Positions 10,001 to 20,600 of a DNA stretch of 29,292 bases are shown here, one piece after another. Source of the stretch: Saccoglossus kowalevskii (taxonomy: Eukaryota; Hemichordata; Enteropneusta; Harrimaniidae). How positions within the stretch are numbered: the first letter of the stretch is position 1; each line of letters starts with the position of its first letter. Below the pieces are notes generated by a model. It searched no databases. It saw nothing but the letters and a program-made list of their open reading frames with translations, and had not been told where the DNA came from. The stretch spans positions 90,879 to 120,170 of the forward strand of contig NW_003113468.1 in NCBI RefSeq assembly GCF_000003605.2, in the 5' to 3' direction. The position numbers and the translations under genes were made by a program.

Positions 10001-11651
10001 TGGAAGAAACAGTTTTATCTGACTTACTTGATGATTTCAAAATTCCATTAGATGGTTTTTTCAACAGTGCTTCAAGGCCATCAGATGAATGATGAGGATT
10101 AGACAATTTGTTGAATAATTTTACAGTGCGTTGTACAAATGATGAACTTTTTCTTCTTGCCTGCAACAATTCTTTCACTCCACCTTCAACAAATACATAC
10201 TCTTCAGAAGTTGATTTACTATTTACAGTTTCCTTACTAACATTTGTTTTGATATTGTCGCGACTATCTACTTCACTTCCTTCTCCACTCACAACTAATT
10301 TGGTTTGTTTGGATTCTGTTTTGACTGGACCATCTTGAGCATGCTTTGTGCTGCTAACTGATTTAGTAACAACTAGTTCATCTGTCTTCTCATGGTCATC
10401 ATTCTTTGTATCCTTTGTCGAGCTAACTGATTTGATCACATCTGGTTCAGTTTGGTTGGTTTCCTGAACAACTATTTTGTCTGGACCATCTTGAGTATTG
10501 TCTGTGGTACTAACTGATTTGATCACATCTAGTTCAGTTTGGTTGGTTTCCTGAACAACTATTTTGTCTGGACCATCTTGAGTATTGTCTGTGGTACTAA
10601 CTGATTTGATCACATCTGGTTCAGTTTGTTTGGTTTCCTGCACATCTATTTTGTCATGACCATCATGAGTAGATTCTGTGGTACTAACTGATTTGGTCAA
10701 GGAGTCATCCTTCGTGTCTACCTTTGCATCTTCTACTGTACGTACCTCCACATTTTTTGTTTCATAAATGTACCTCTTTGGTATATAGCATACACCTTCA
10801 GTTTCTGCTACATGCAGGACAACCTCTGACGAATCATTTCTTGGCAGTTCATCATCATCATCCTCCTCAATTTCAGCTATCTGACAAATTCTATCTGGAT
10901 TTATTTTTGAACCATCGCTTGTTATGTATGAGCTTAGTCTGTCTTGGAGACTCTTGGCTGATCCCTTACTGTAGGTCAAGTCAGGACGGAAAATATTCCG
11001 GAATGAGTTTCGTGCAACAGGATGACCATGATCAGAATTATCATCATGAATAGAGAAGGACAATAGGTTGTCACCAACTAAATCTTTTTCCAGATGGATG
11101 ATATTACGATTAACAATAGGGGTAATCCTCACATTGCCATGTTTATCTTTAAATGGACCATCTTCTGCATCATCTAAATTAATAACGACATCCTCAACTA
11201 TCTCATCTTCTTCATCTGATTCGCTATCAATATCGGAACCACTACATAAACCTTCATCAAAATTTAAGGGAGAATCAATATGTGTGCCACTTTCTAAGAC
11301 GATCTCATTCTCTATCTCAGCTAATTCACATTCTTCCTCTTCCTCTTCAGCTTCATCACTAGTATATCCACTTGAGGTATCATCAGATATGGAGGCTTTA
11401 CTGCATGCCTCTAATAGAGTACATGCTGATGGAACATCTGAGGCAATTGTGATGTCACTATTAGGCAATGACACCAAGTGAGGAGGTTTATCGTCAATGT
11501 CAGACACCTCCGCTTTGTGTACAGTGAGTTTTCCTTCATCTTCACGAATTTCACAACTTGATCCATAGACAATATTGCAAGCATTAAATAAAACAGAACG
11601 TACAATTTGTGCTGCATGAATTTCTCTTAGGTGCTCAATATCAGGATCAGT
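7044..11651 (-). CDS. FSIP2-like gene, last coding exon (residues 1754-3288)
   Basis: Acceptor TTACTTTTCTGCAG|ACTGAT; it ends at TAG 7044-7046. It starts with an amphipathic helix (HAAQIVRSVLFNACNIVY) that fits the RII-anchoring pattern, then an acidic Ser-rich segment. Next comes a ~29-residue repeat block (10290-10700), a basic segment with GILK and SVRF, the 34-aa array (7936-9717), and a C-terminal tail with three Arg/Ser-rich motifs before LLARHHHL. The 4.6-kb exon is mostly disordered by composition. A large terminal exon is also a feature of vertebrate FSIP2, but the sequence here is unlike it apart from possible short motifs. Confidence 0.9.
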   Translation of the reverse strand, partial: TDPDIEHLREIHAAQIVRSVLFNACNIVYGSSCEIREDEGKLTVHKAEVSDIDDKPPHLVSLPNSDITIASDVPSACTLLEACSKASISDDTSSGYTSDEAEEEEEECELAEIENEIVLESGTHIDSPLNFDEGLCSGSDIDSESDEEDEIVEDVVINLDDAEDGPFKDKHGNVRITPIVNRNIIHLEKDLVGDNLLSFSIHDDNSDHGHPVARNSFRNIFRPDLTYSKGSAKSLQDRLSSYITSDGSKINPDRICQIAEIEEDDDDELPRNDSSEVVLHVAETEGVCYIPKRYIYETKNVEVRTVEDAKVDTKDDSLTKSVSTTESTHDGHDKIDVQETKQTEPDVIKSVSTTDNTQDGPDKIVVQETNQTELDVIKSVSTTDNTQDGPDKIVVQETNQTEPDVIKSVSSTKDTKNDDHEKTDELVVTKSVSSTKHAQDGPVKTESKQTKLVVSGEGSEVDSRDNIKTNVSKETVNSKSTSEEYVFVEGGVKELLQARRKSSSFVQRTVKLFNKLSNPHHSSDGLEALLKKPSNGILKSSSKSDKTVSSKLSCRTSSSGSVRFKLPGHSKPIIVEKPEILPSDSESEVEAEEDSGMEDEVHDFDAVSSNPRPPSPIPLSQIVQMSSHFVMNHRNSVMLSPIESETSQQSKFSKASLGAVSGENVLTTSNKSNMEVDAKTSQQSKLSKASIGAGSGENVSTTSNKSNMEVDAKTSQQSKLSKASIGAVSGENVSTTSNKSNMEVDAKTNQQFKLSKASIKVISSVNGKTSSKSNMEVIAKTSHLSKLSKASLGAVYGETTKTSSKSNMKVGAKTSQQSKLSKASIGAVHGGNTKSNMEVNAQSSQQFKLSKASIKVISGVNGKTSSKSNMEVIAKTSQQSKLPKASIGAVFGENVSTTSNKSNMEVDAKTSQQSKLSKAGLGAVSGENVSTTSKKSNMEVDAKTSQQSKLSKASIGAVSGENVSTTSKKSNMEVNAQSSQQFKLSKASIKVISGVNGKTSSKSNMEVDAKTSQQSKLSKTSIGAGSGENVSTTSNKSNMEVDAKTSQQSKLSKASIGAGSGENVSTTSNKSNMEVDAKTSQQSKLPKASIGAGSGENVSTTSNKSNMEVDAKTSQQSKLSKASIGAGSGENVSTTSNKSNMEVDAKTSQQSKLPKASIGAVSGENVSTTSNKSNMEVDAKTSQQSKLPKASIGAVSGENVSTTSNKSNMEVDAKTSQQSKLPKAGLGAVSGDNISTTSKLSNAVSLSSKAISDKEISKDDGAQMMKACVSEHRNDSDKSEPSSRKSSRRSLLKRISKTLSRSSRKISSTSHDPASVDGKPDARKSQQDVLIDSNEQVSSLSSNVVVSSDTIKKEKSAIQMETFSEPESPTSSSRPSLLFRLSRKNSKVEPEVKTNIIDLQTATENAINRSSVEHVTELFNTSSATNQQSSLTNVEDQSKPRSSRTSIRSRLSRLFKKSSRHSSDTKNTATTNSASEIAPVNADVTMSSSSQAENISRDEDNKVVGSSSRVQEIITVAEVDNVEDNEALLARHHHL

Positions 11652-14600
11652 CTGCAGAAAAGTAAACCAAAAAAAATTATTAAATTATAATCATCTATAT
11701 TAATTGCAGTGAACAAATTTAAAGTGAATAATTAGCTGGTTAATATTAACAGAAATAAGATGTATTAAATAACTCTTCCAAATTTGAAATATATGGTCAG
11801 AAATTAAACAGGACATGTTATTTATGCATTTTTTGCATCCAAATTTCATTTGTCCAGGCTCATGTAAGTGATATGGTCAAAAAGCAAGATTGGAGGCAGT
11901 CAATCATCATCAATCCGATTATGAAACTAATTCTCATGGATCCTAACATGCATAATTTGAAGAAAGAAAAAACATGTCATTTTGAAAAAACAAGAAGGCT
12001 GCCAGTTGGTCATTTTTTATTTGAACACAAAACAAATAATCATAGACATGTATCTCAACAAGTATGTTTGTATCAAATTTGAATGAAAACCAACAAATTC
12101 TGTCCAAGATAACACATTTTTCAAAAAATTAAGATGGATGCCAGTCTTTGATCTGATTATGGAACAAACTGACATGAACATGTATTCCTATATTTATAAT
12201 GTATGTGCCAACTATGAATGAAAATGGTCTGTAAGCCGTGGAGATATAGTAGTATGGTTAAAAACTAAGATGGCCACCAGGCGGCCATATTTGATTCGTT
12301 ATAAACTTTTGTTACCAATAAAATAAAAACAAATGTATTTGAAAAATGACACTAGGTGACATTGTAATGAAATTTTAGGCAGTCTACTTTTTAATTCAGC
12401 AAGAATTATTAGTTATTTTTAATTCTGCAATCATTTCTTTCGTCTTGAGTGGCTCACCTGCCGGTGTTGAAAGTCGCGTGGGTGGATTTTTTAATAAAAA
12501 TAGAAGTCTCCAAAAAATATTTGATGATTATTTTTTGAAATTTTGAACCCAAAATAAGCGCCCACCAGCCGTGCAATCGGGCGATTTTTTGGATGAGCGA
12601 ATTTATGGCAAAATCTGGTACAATATTTCAAAAAACAAACAAGATGGCTGCCAGTCGGCCATCTTTGATCTGATTGTGAAAGGAATCGCCTTTTTGTATC
12701 TTAACAAACCTCTGCATATGTCCCAGATAAAGTACTAGGCACATGTAAAGAACAGATTTGGGCAACAGGGTTCTGAAATTTGACTCCGGACAGAGACTTT
12801 GTTTGAACAGTGACTAATAAATGGGAAAATTGGGGTAATAATAATACATACTATTATATCCTGTGATAGTTTATCACCAACTTGATGTGTAGAAGATTCA
12901 GACCTGACAGAAAGAAAAAAAAAAAGGGGATATTAATACTGCATGTTCTATCATTGGTTTATAGTGAGCACTGATTGTTTTAATGCATTGTTATTCAAAA
13001 AAACATAAAAATAATTATATATAATAATTATAATTGCTCTTACTTTATCTGGTCATCTGAGTCATCGTTGTTTTTTTCCTCTTTGATGAGTGACATAGAA
13101 TCTTTGTCAGCAATGCTGTTGTTTGTTTCCTCTTTGATAGATGGCACAGAGTCATTTTCATTAATCCCATTTTTACTTTCTTTTGTATCTTTATGGGATG
13201 GTGCAGAGTCATTGTCAGTAATAGCCTCTTCACTCTTTGCTTTCTGTTCGATGGGCGGTAGAGTGGGTGTCACCGTTACAACAATCACATTATCAGAAGT
13301 GCAACTTTTTGTTGATTTTGCCTCCACTGCTGGTATAGGAGGTAATTTGGTTTTAAGGCCCTGCAAAAAATTATATATACTGTTTATCAAATAATTCAAT
13401 TTTATAAATATAAAATATTCGATTATGGATGCAATAAATATAAAGAAATCAACTTGTGTATATCTATATATATATATATACCTCTGTGAATTCAATCTTG
13501 TCAGAAGTGTCAGGAAAAGTTATTGTTTGTAAACTATCAGTGATGCTCCAGTTACTTCTCCAGGGTAGTACATGAGTACTGCTAGATTTCTTGTTAGGTG
13601 TATTCAAACAATCTGTTTGATTCTCATACAGGGTTCCTGTTGTGTCAAAGTAAAATGTCATTAGTCTTACTGTCATTATTGATGCTAAGAACCCACGCAT
13701 GTTTACATAGAACAATTTATGTCACACATATTTTAAACATCACATGTACCCATATCAAAATGTTGTTGTTAAGATAACAATGTATTTTACACATGTTGCA
13801 AACATCTGATTAAGGTTGTTAATAAAATTCTGACTTGACTATAAAGATAATAGATGTACTTACGTTGCATCTGTGTATTTTTCTTAAGTTTTCGATCCAG
13901 ATTCATTTGAATCTTAATTTCTCTCTGAATAGCATCTTGTTTTTCTTGCTCCTTTTTTATTTCCAATTTAGCTGCAGATACAAATATTTTCTCATTAAAG
14001 TTCTGGAATTAAATTTATTGTTAACACATATAAAGTAAGGGATAATGAATGGCATTAGATAATTTGAACAGTTCAAGTGTTATTATAATAACCTTTTTCA
14101 TGTTGTCGTATCTGTTCAAGCTTTCTCTCTCGCTCTTGAATGCTTTCATTACGTCTCTGCCTTTCACGTTCTTGCTTTTCTGTTTCTTTTATATATTGTT
14201 CCTGTAAACGTTCTCGCCTTTTTTTCACACGTTCCTTCATCTGCAATCAGAAAAAAATAGTTAATAATGGCTATTGATGGAAAATATCAAAAGGATTTAA
14301 TTTATGTCTACTTTTGAATAAATCAAAATTCTGTTCATACACAACATGTTGAATTACAGTATTAATTTTGTATTACCTTTGCAACCTGTTTTTGCTTTTC
14401 CACTCGTCTTTTCTGCACAAGACTTTTAAAACGTTTAGCAGTAGTCTCTGCCTGGCTTTTGAGAATTGCTTGATTTATCTTGAGTTGCTAGAGTTGAAAA
14501 AATTAGATGATGGAGTGAAAAACTTGGATAATAGACAAAGTTAATAAATAATATTGTAGATAATATTTTCTTGCTAATGTCACTTCCAAACAGTTTGATT

Positions 14601-17600
14601 CTTCAACAAACACTACTGTGATTGATCAGTGCATGCCAGAGATATAGTTCTTAGAACCAAATTTATTGAAACAAAATGACCATCAGAGGGCCATTTTCAA
14701 TCCGTTCTAAAAAAAACAAAATTACGAGCATCAAGTTCGTAAGACACTAAACAAAATGTTACTTGATCACAGCAGAAAATACATGAGTGTTTACAAACAT
14801 ACTAAATTTATCACTAGTCTGTTTCCACAGTGACTGACAGAGCAAAAATCTCCACTATATTGGTGTTCCTTGAAATTATAAAGAAAAGTAGTCAATGTAA
14901 GTTAACAAAAAAGTGCAGCTTACTTTTGCTTCAGTTGCTTTCTTCTCTTGCTTTCGCTTTTCCCTTTCTTTTTCACGCTTTGCTTCAGCAATATTCAACT
15001 TGGCTTTCTGTTCTTCTTTAAATTTTGCAAGTTTTTGCTGTTCTTCTAACACTTTTTGGTGAAACCTGGGCAAAAAAATAAAGTGTTTAATACTGCAAAG
15101 TTTTTACAAAACTACAAAGAATGAAACTATGTCTTGTTTATGGCAGATGATTTAAGATAATCTCACTTACAGTATTCCATCTTAGTTATTTGTAACATAT
15201 ATATTATGTACGAAAAATACAGCATACATAAATATTTGTTAAAACGCTAAAACTACAAGGATTATTTTAATATAACTGAATTGTAAGTATTCATTGTGAT
15301 TACTTATAATAATTATAGGCATAATTAACGAATTTGCACAATTATTAATTTGCTATTTATATATTCAACTCGTAAACAAAAAAGCAGAATTTAATATAAA
15401 TGTCATTTCCTATACAATGAAGCACTTGTTTACATGTTGAGTGTGTGAGCGGGGACTGGTTCACAAGAAGGTTTTGTACCTAAAAGTAAAAGAATGTTGT
15501 TTTTTGCATGACATTTTTATCAGACATGGTGCAACAGTATCATTCAACCAGACTCACCTTTCTTTTCTTTGCTCAGCCTCCTTTTGTCGCTTAAGCCTAG
15601 CTTCTTTGGCAGCCTTCTGACGAATATGATTCACATTTGTATGATCTGCTTTACAAGATTCAATATACAGCGATAGCTGGCACCTTTGTTTCTCTGTTTC
15701 CAGGAGATGCTTTGGAAAAAAAAACAAGGAAGAATATTTGTAGGGTAGTTTCCAGGTTCTTACTCTAACAGAAATAATTTGCCCTGTACAGTTCCAAAAT
15801 ATGTACCTAACTTATATACTGGTATAAAAATTAATTAAAATTTGTTAAAAAAGAAAATAAATATTAATAAGAACTTACTTTTTCACGTTGTTCATGGCGG
15901 TAACATTCCAAATTGACATTACCAATCCAATGACGGAAATTGTTCATATCTGCCAATGAACAAATTACCTGAAAGAGGAAACATATTAAAATATTGAAAT
16001 ATTTACTTTTGTAAACAGGGAAATGCTACTATTCATGTGACATCAGTGTTAATGTAAAAAAAGATTTTAGAATACTAAATTACATTTCAATTTTAAATTG
16101 GTTGAATTTTTAGAGAAAAAATCAGTGATTACAAAAACATTAGATAGCAGATATCATTTGTTGTAAGAAAACAAAGTTACCGTCAAAAATTACAAATGAA
16201 TTAGCACTGATGTAGGAAAACTTTATTGCATGAATAGGTAAAATAAATTTCATTTGTCATTTTTGAAACAAATCCAGTACTTTTTGAAAAGTGCTAATCA
16301 CCTCTTTAAATAACATCATGCAGCAAAATCAACATCAAAAGATAGTAATGCAATTTAGTATATACTTTATATTTTACGATAGTTAACAGTTTGGATGTAT
16401 GTCTCTGTTACATATTTTTTCAAAAATTCCAAAACAGCCACTGATATGTTAAAATGGTGTGAAATTCAGGTAAGAAGATAATTTGTTACCTTGAGATTCA
16501 ATAAAGAGCAAGTAAATAGTTTCATATTCAGAATAAATGCAACAATATCATAAGCACAATAAACATTTTCACTTACTTTATTGTTTCTTGTTATCAGATG
16601 TTTATTCTTCAGCATTTGATACATAAATGGTCTACCATAATATCCTTTAAGGTTTGGATCATGTAAGGAGTGGTAATCACTATTCACACCATATGCACCA
16701 GGATCAAATTCATGACCTTCCGGGGTTTGATATAACTGTTAAAAAACAATATTAATAAAATTGAAATACACAATTTTGAACAATTTGTAGCAATAAAAGT
16801 TAATTGTCAGGGATATTTTCATATTTTTCCATAACTTAAATATATATTTATTTTCACATTTTTAAACAAATTAATTATTGTGACAAATATACTATATACT
16901 TACCGGTTCTGAAATTCCAGTAGTTGTGTACGCTGATGTTCCAGGTGAACCAGGTATCATAGGAACTTTAGAATCCAATGGATATTCCGAGTACGGTATA
17001 TCATACACATAAGATACATTTTGTACACCCTTCCTTTGGTAACTTTCATTGGTGTAATTGCTGAATAAGACATCTGGGCGTGGTCGCTGAGTATATAGTC
17101 TTGATCGAGTAAAATCCTTTGATGTCCATTTTTTTAGTTCATGCATAGTTTCATTCAAAGAAGAGGCACTAATAGTAGCACGGCCTCTGCTAACACATCT
17201 CATATCTTGCTGGCTGAGGTATTCATCATCTATGCCTGTGTTCTTGTCAACAAAATCATCAGGTTTCACCTGTACATGTAAATGATTTTCTGTAGCACTT
17301 GCAGCATGTAAGTAAATATTAATTGTAGATTTACCCTTGGTTCTCGATCTAGAAGATGTCTTCAAAGAGGAACCAGATTTTGATGATATCCTACCAGCGG
17401 AAGTAGCTAAGTATTCAGATATGGATTGTCTTTTTGGAATGGCACCATTCTCATGAGATGAAACTAGATATACCTTGGGGATAGCACCAGAGGATGCATC
17501 ACATTGGATTTTAAATACGTGGGAATCACTTTTTCTGGCACTGTCATCACGTCTGCTATTGACCATCACTTCTTGACTTGTCTTATTTTTTGAAAGACTT

Positions 17601-20600
17601 TCATTGTCCTCAAAGTCAACACCTTGAATTGAAGATGAATTCTTGGACACAACTTCAATAATTTGATCCAATACACCAGCACAATCATTCTTTTCTTGAT
17701 CTTCTAAAGATTGTGTCTTGCAAGCATCAACAAGAGAAAGATTTATACTCCCATCTGATCCAGAATTACTGTGGATATATTCCAAACTTGGAAATTGTTG
17801 AAGACTATCAGAGTTGGCTGGTAGTTCATCATGCAAGCTGTCATAGTTTTGAATAGCATCATTGCTACTAAGTTGATCACTGATACTGTCAATACTCTGC
17901 ATAGCACTATCATTACTACTAAGCTGTTCACTTATTGTTGTGCTAGTGATAATCAGAATAGCACTACCATCACCAGTGAGTTGTTGTTGTTCCAGACTCA
18001 CTTTGCTCTCAGTTGTTTCCAAAGTTGGCTGCTGAAGAGCATCAGTACTACCAGTGGCTGCCTCACCCATGCTATCCTTGGTGTCCAGAATAGCACTACC
18101 ATCACCAGTGAGTTGTTGTTCCATACTCACTTTGCTCTCAGTTGTTTCCAAAGTTGGCTGCTGAAGAGCATCAGTACTACCTGTGGCTGCCTCGCCTACG
18201 CTATCCTTGGTGTCCAGAATAGCACTACCATCACCAGTGAGTTGTTGTTCCATACTCACTTTGCTCTCAGTTGTTTCCAAAGTCAGCTGCTGAAGAGCAT
18301 CAGTACTACCAGTGGCTGCTTCGCCTGTGCTATCCTTGGTGTCCAGAATAGCACTACCATCACCAGTGAGTTGTTGTGCCATACTCACTTTGCTCTCAGT
18401 TGTTTCCAAAGTTGGCTGCTGAAGAGCATCAGTACTACCAGTGGCTGCCTCACCCATGCTATCCTTGGTGTCCAGAATAGCACTACTATCACCAGTGAGT
18501 TGTTGTTCCATACTCACTTTGCTCTCAGGTGTTTCCAAAGTTGGCTGCTGAAGAGCATCAGCACTACCAGTGACTGCCTCGCCAACACTATCCTTGGTGT
18601 CCAGAATAGCACTACCATCACCAGTGAGTTGTTGTTGTTCCACACTCACTTTGCTCTCAGGTGTTTCCAAAGTTGGCTGCTGAAGAGCATCAGTACTACC
18701 AGTGGCTGCCTCGCCCACGCTATCCTTGGTGTCCAGAATAGCACTACCATCACTAGTGAGTTGTTGTTCCATACTCACTTTGCTCTCAGGTGTTTCCAAA
18801 GTTGGCTGCTGAACAGAATCAGTACTACCAGTGGCTGCCTCGCCCACACTATCCTTGGTGTCCAGAATAGCACCACCACCATCACCAGCGAGTTGTTCCA
18901 TACTCACTTTACTCTCAGGTGTTTCCAAAGTTGGCTGCTGAAGAGCATCAGTACTACCTGTGGCTGCATCGCCAACACTATCCTTGGTGTCCAGAATAGC
19001 ACTACCATCACCAGTGAGTTGTTGTTCCATACACGCTTTGCTCTCAGGTGTTTCCAAAATTGGCTGCTGAACAGAATCAGTACTACCAGTGGCTGCCTCG
19101 CCCATGCTATCCTTGGTGTCCAGAATAGCACTACCATCACCAGCGAGTTGTTCCATACTCACTTTGCTCTTAGTTGTTTCCAAAGTTGGCTGCTGAAGAG
19201 CACCAGTACTACCAGTGGCTGCCTCGCCTATGCTATCCTTGGTGTCCAGAATAGCACTACCATCACCAGTGAGTTGTTGTTCCATACTCACTTTGCTCTC
19301 AGGTGTTTCCAGAGTTGGCTGCTGAAGAGCATCAGTACTACCAGTGGCTGCCTCGCCTATGCTATCCTTGGTGTCCAGAATAGCACTACCATCACCAGTG
19401 AGTTGTTGTTCCATACATGCTTTGCTCTCAGGTGTTTCCAAAATTGGCTGCTGAACAGAATCAGTACTACCAGTGGCTGCCTCGCCCATGCTATCCTTGG
19501 TGTCCAGAATAGCACTACTATCACCAGTGAGTTGTTGTTCCATACTCACTTTGCTCTCAGGTGTTTCCAAAGTTGGCTGCTGAAGAGCATCAGTACTACC
19601 AGTGGCTGCCTCGCCCATGCTATCCTTGGTGTCCAGAATAGCACCACCATCACCAGCGAGTTGTTCCATACTCACTTTGCTCTTAGTTGTTTCCAAAGTT
19701 GGCTGCTGAAGAGCACCAGTACTACCTGTGGCTGCCTCGCCCACGCTATCCTTGGTGTCCAGAATAGCACTACCATCACCAGTGAGTTGTTGTTCCATAC
19801 TCACTTTGCTCTCAGTTGTTTCCAGAGTTGGCTGCTGAAGAGCATCAGTACTACCAGTGACTGCCTCGCCTACGCTATCCTTGGTGTCCAGAATAGCACT
19901 ACTATCACCAGTGAGTTGTTGTTCCATACTCACTTTGCTCTCAGGTGTTTCCAAAGTTGGCTGCTGAAGAGTATCAGTACTACCAGTGGCTGCCTCGCCC
20001 ATGCTATCCTTGGTGTCCAGAATAGCACCACCACCATCACCAGCGAGTTGTTCCATACTCACTTTACTCTCAGGTGTTTCCAAAGTTGGCTGCTGAAGAG
20101 CATCAGTACTACCAGTGGCTGCCTCGCCCATGCTATCCTTTGTGTCCAGAATAGCACTACTATCACCAGTGAATTGTTGTTCCATACTCACTTTGCTCTC
20201 AGTTGTTGCCAAAGTTGGCTGCTGACAGGCTTCAGTGCTGACTTTAGGTTGTTCATTGCCATTTAGACTACTCACAGATGAATTGGTACTACCTTCACTA
20301 TCAGTTTTTGACAGTTCATTATTGTTGTTGCGATTCATCTTCCTCGGTCTTTTGGCTGAAGAATCCTTTCTGCGGTTACGAAAAAGCTTGTTTTTCTCAC
20401 CTTCCAACTTTTCAGCTATACTAAGACTCTTGCGCCACACTTTTTCCGTGTCACGAGCATATTGCTCAAGATCTACCTGCCTCTCATCAGGCTGACTAGA
20501 GCCTGGATCAGAAGTCCTGGCTTTGCGTAAACGACGAAGTTCAAAAAATGCCTTATTTTTTTCAACTTCAATCTTTCTGGCATTAGCCTTGCTGTCACGC

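Noticed and set aside
17831-20266. 811-codon plus-strand open frame with 'CFQSWLLKSISTTSGCLAHA' repeats
   Set aside because: It is antisense to the 129-bp coding array. A stop-free repeat unit whose length is a multiple of three stays open on the opposite strand. It has no splice context and an odd Cys/Ser/Thr composition.
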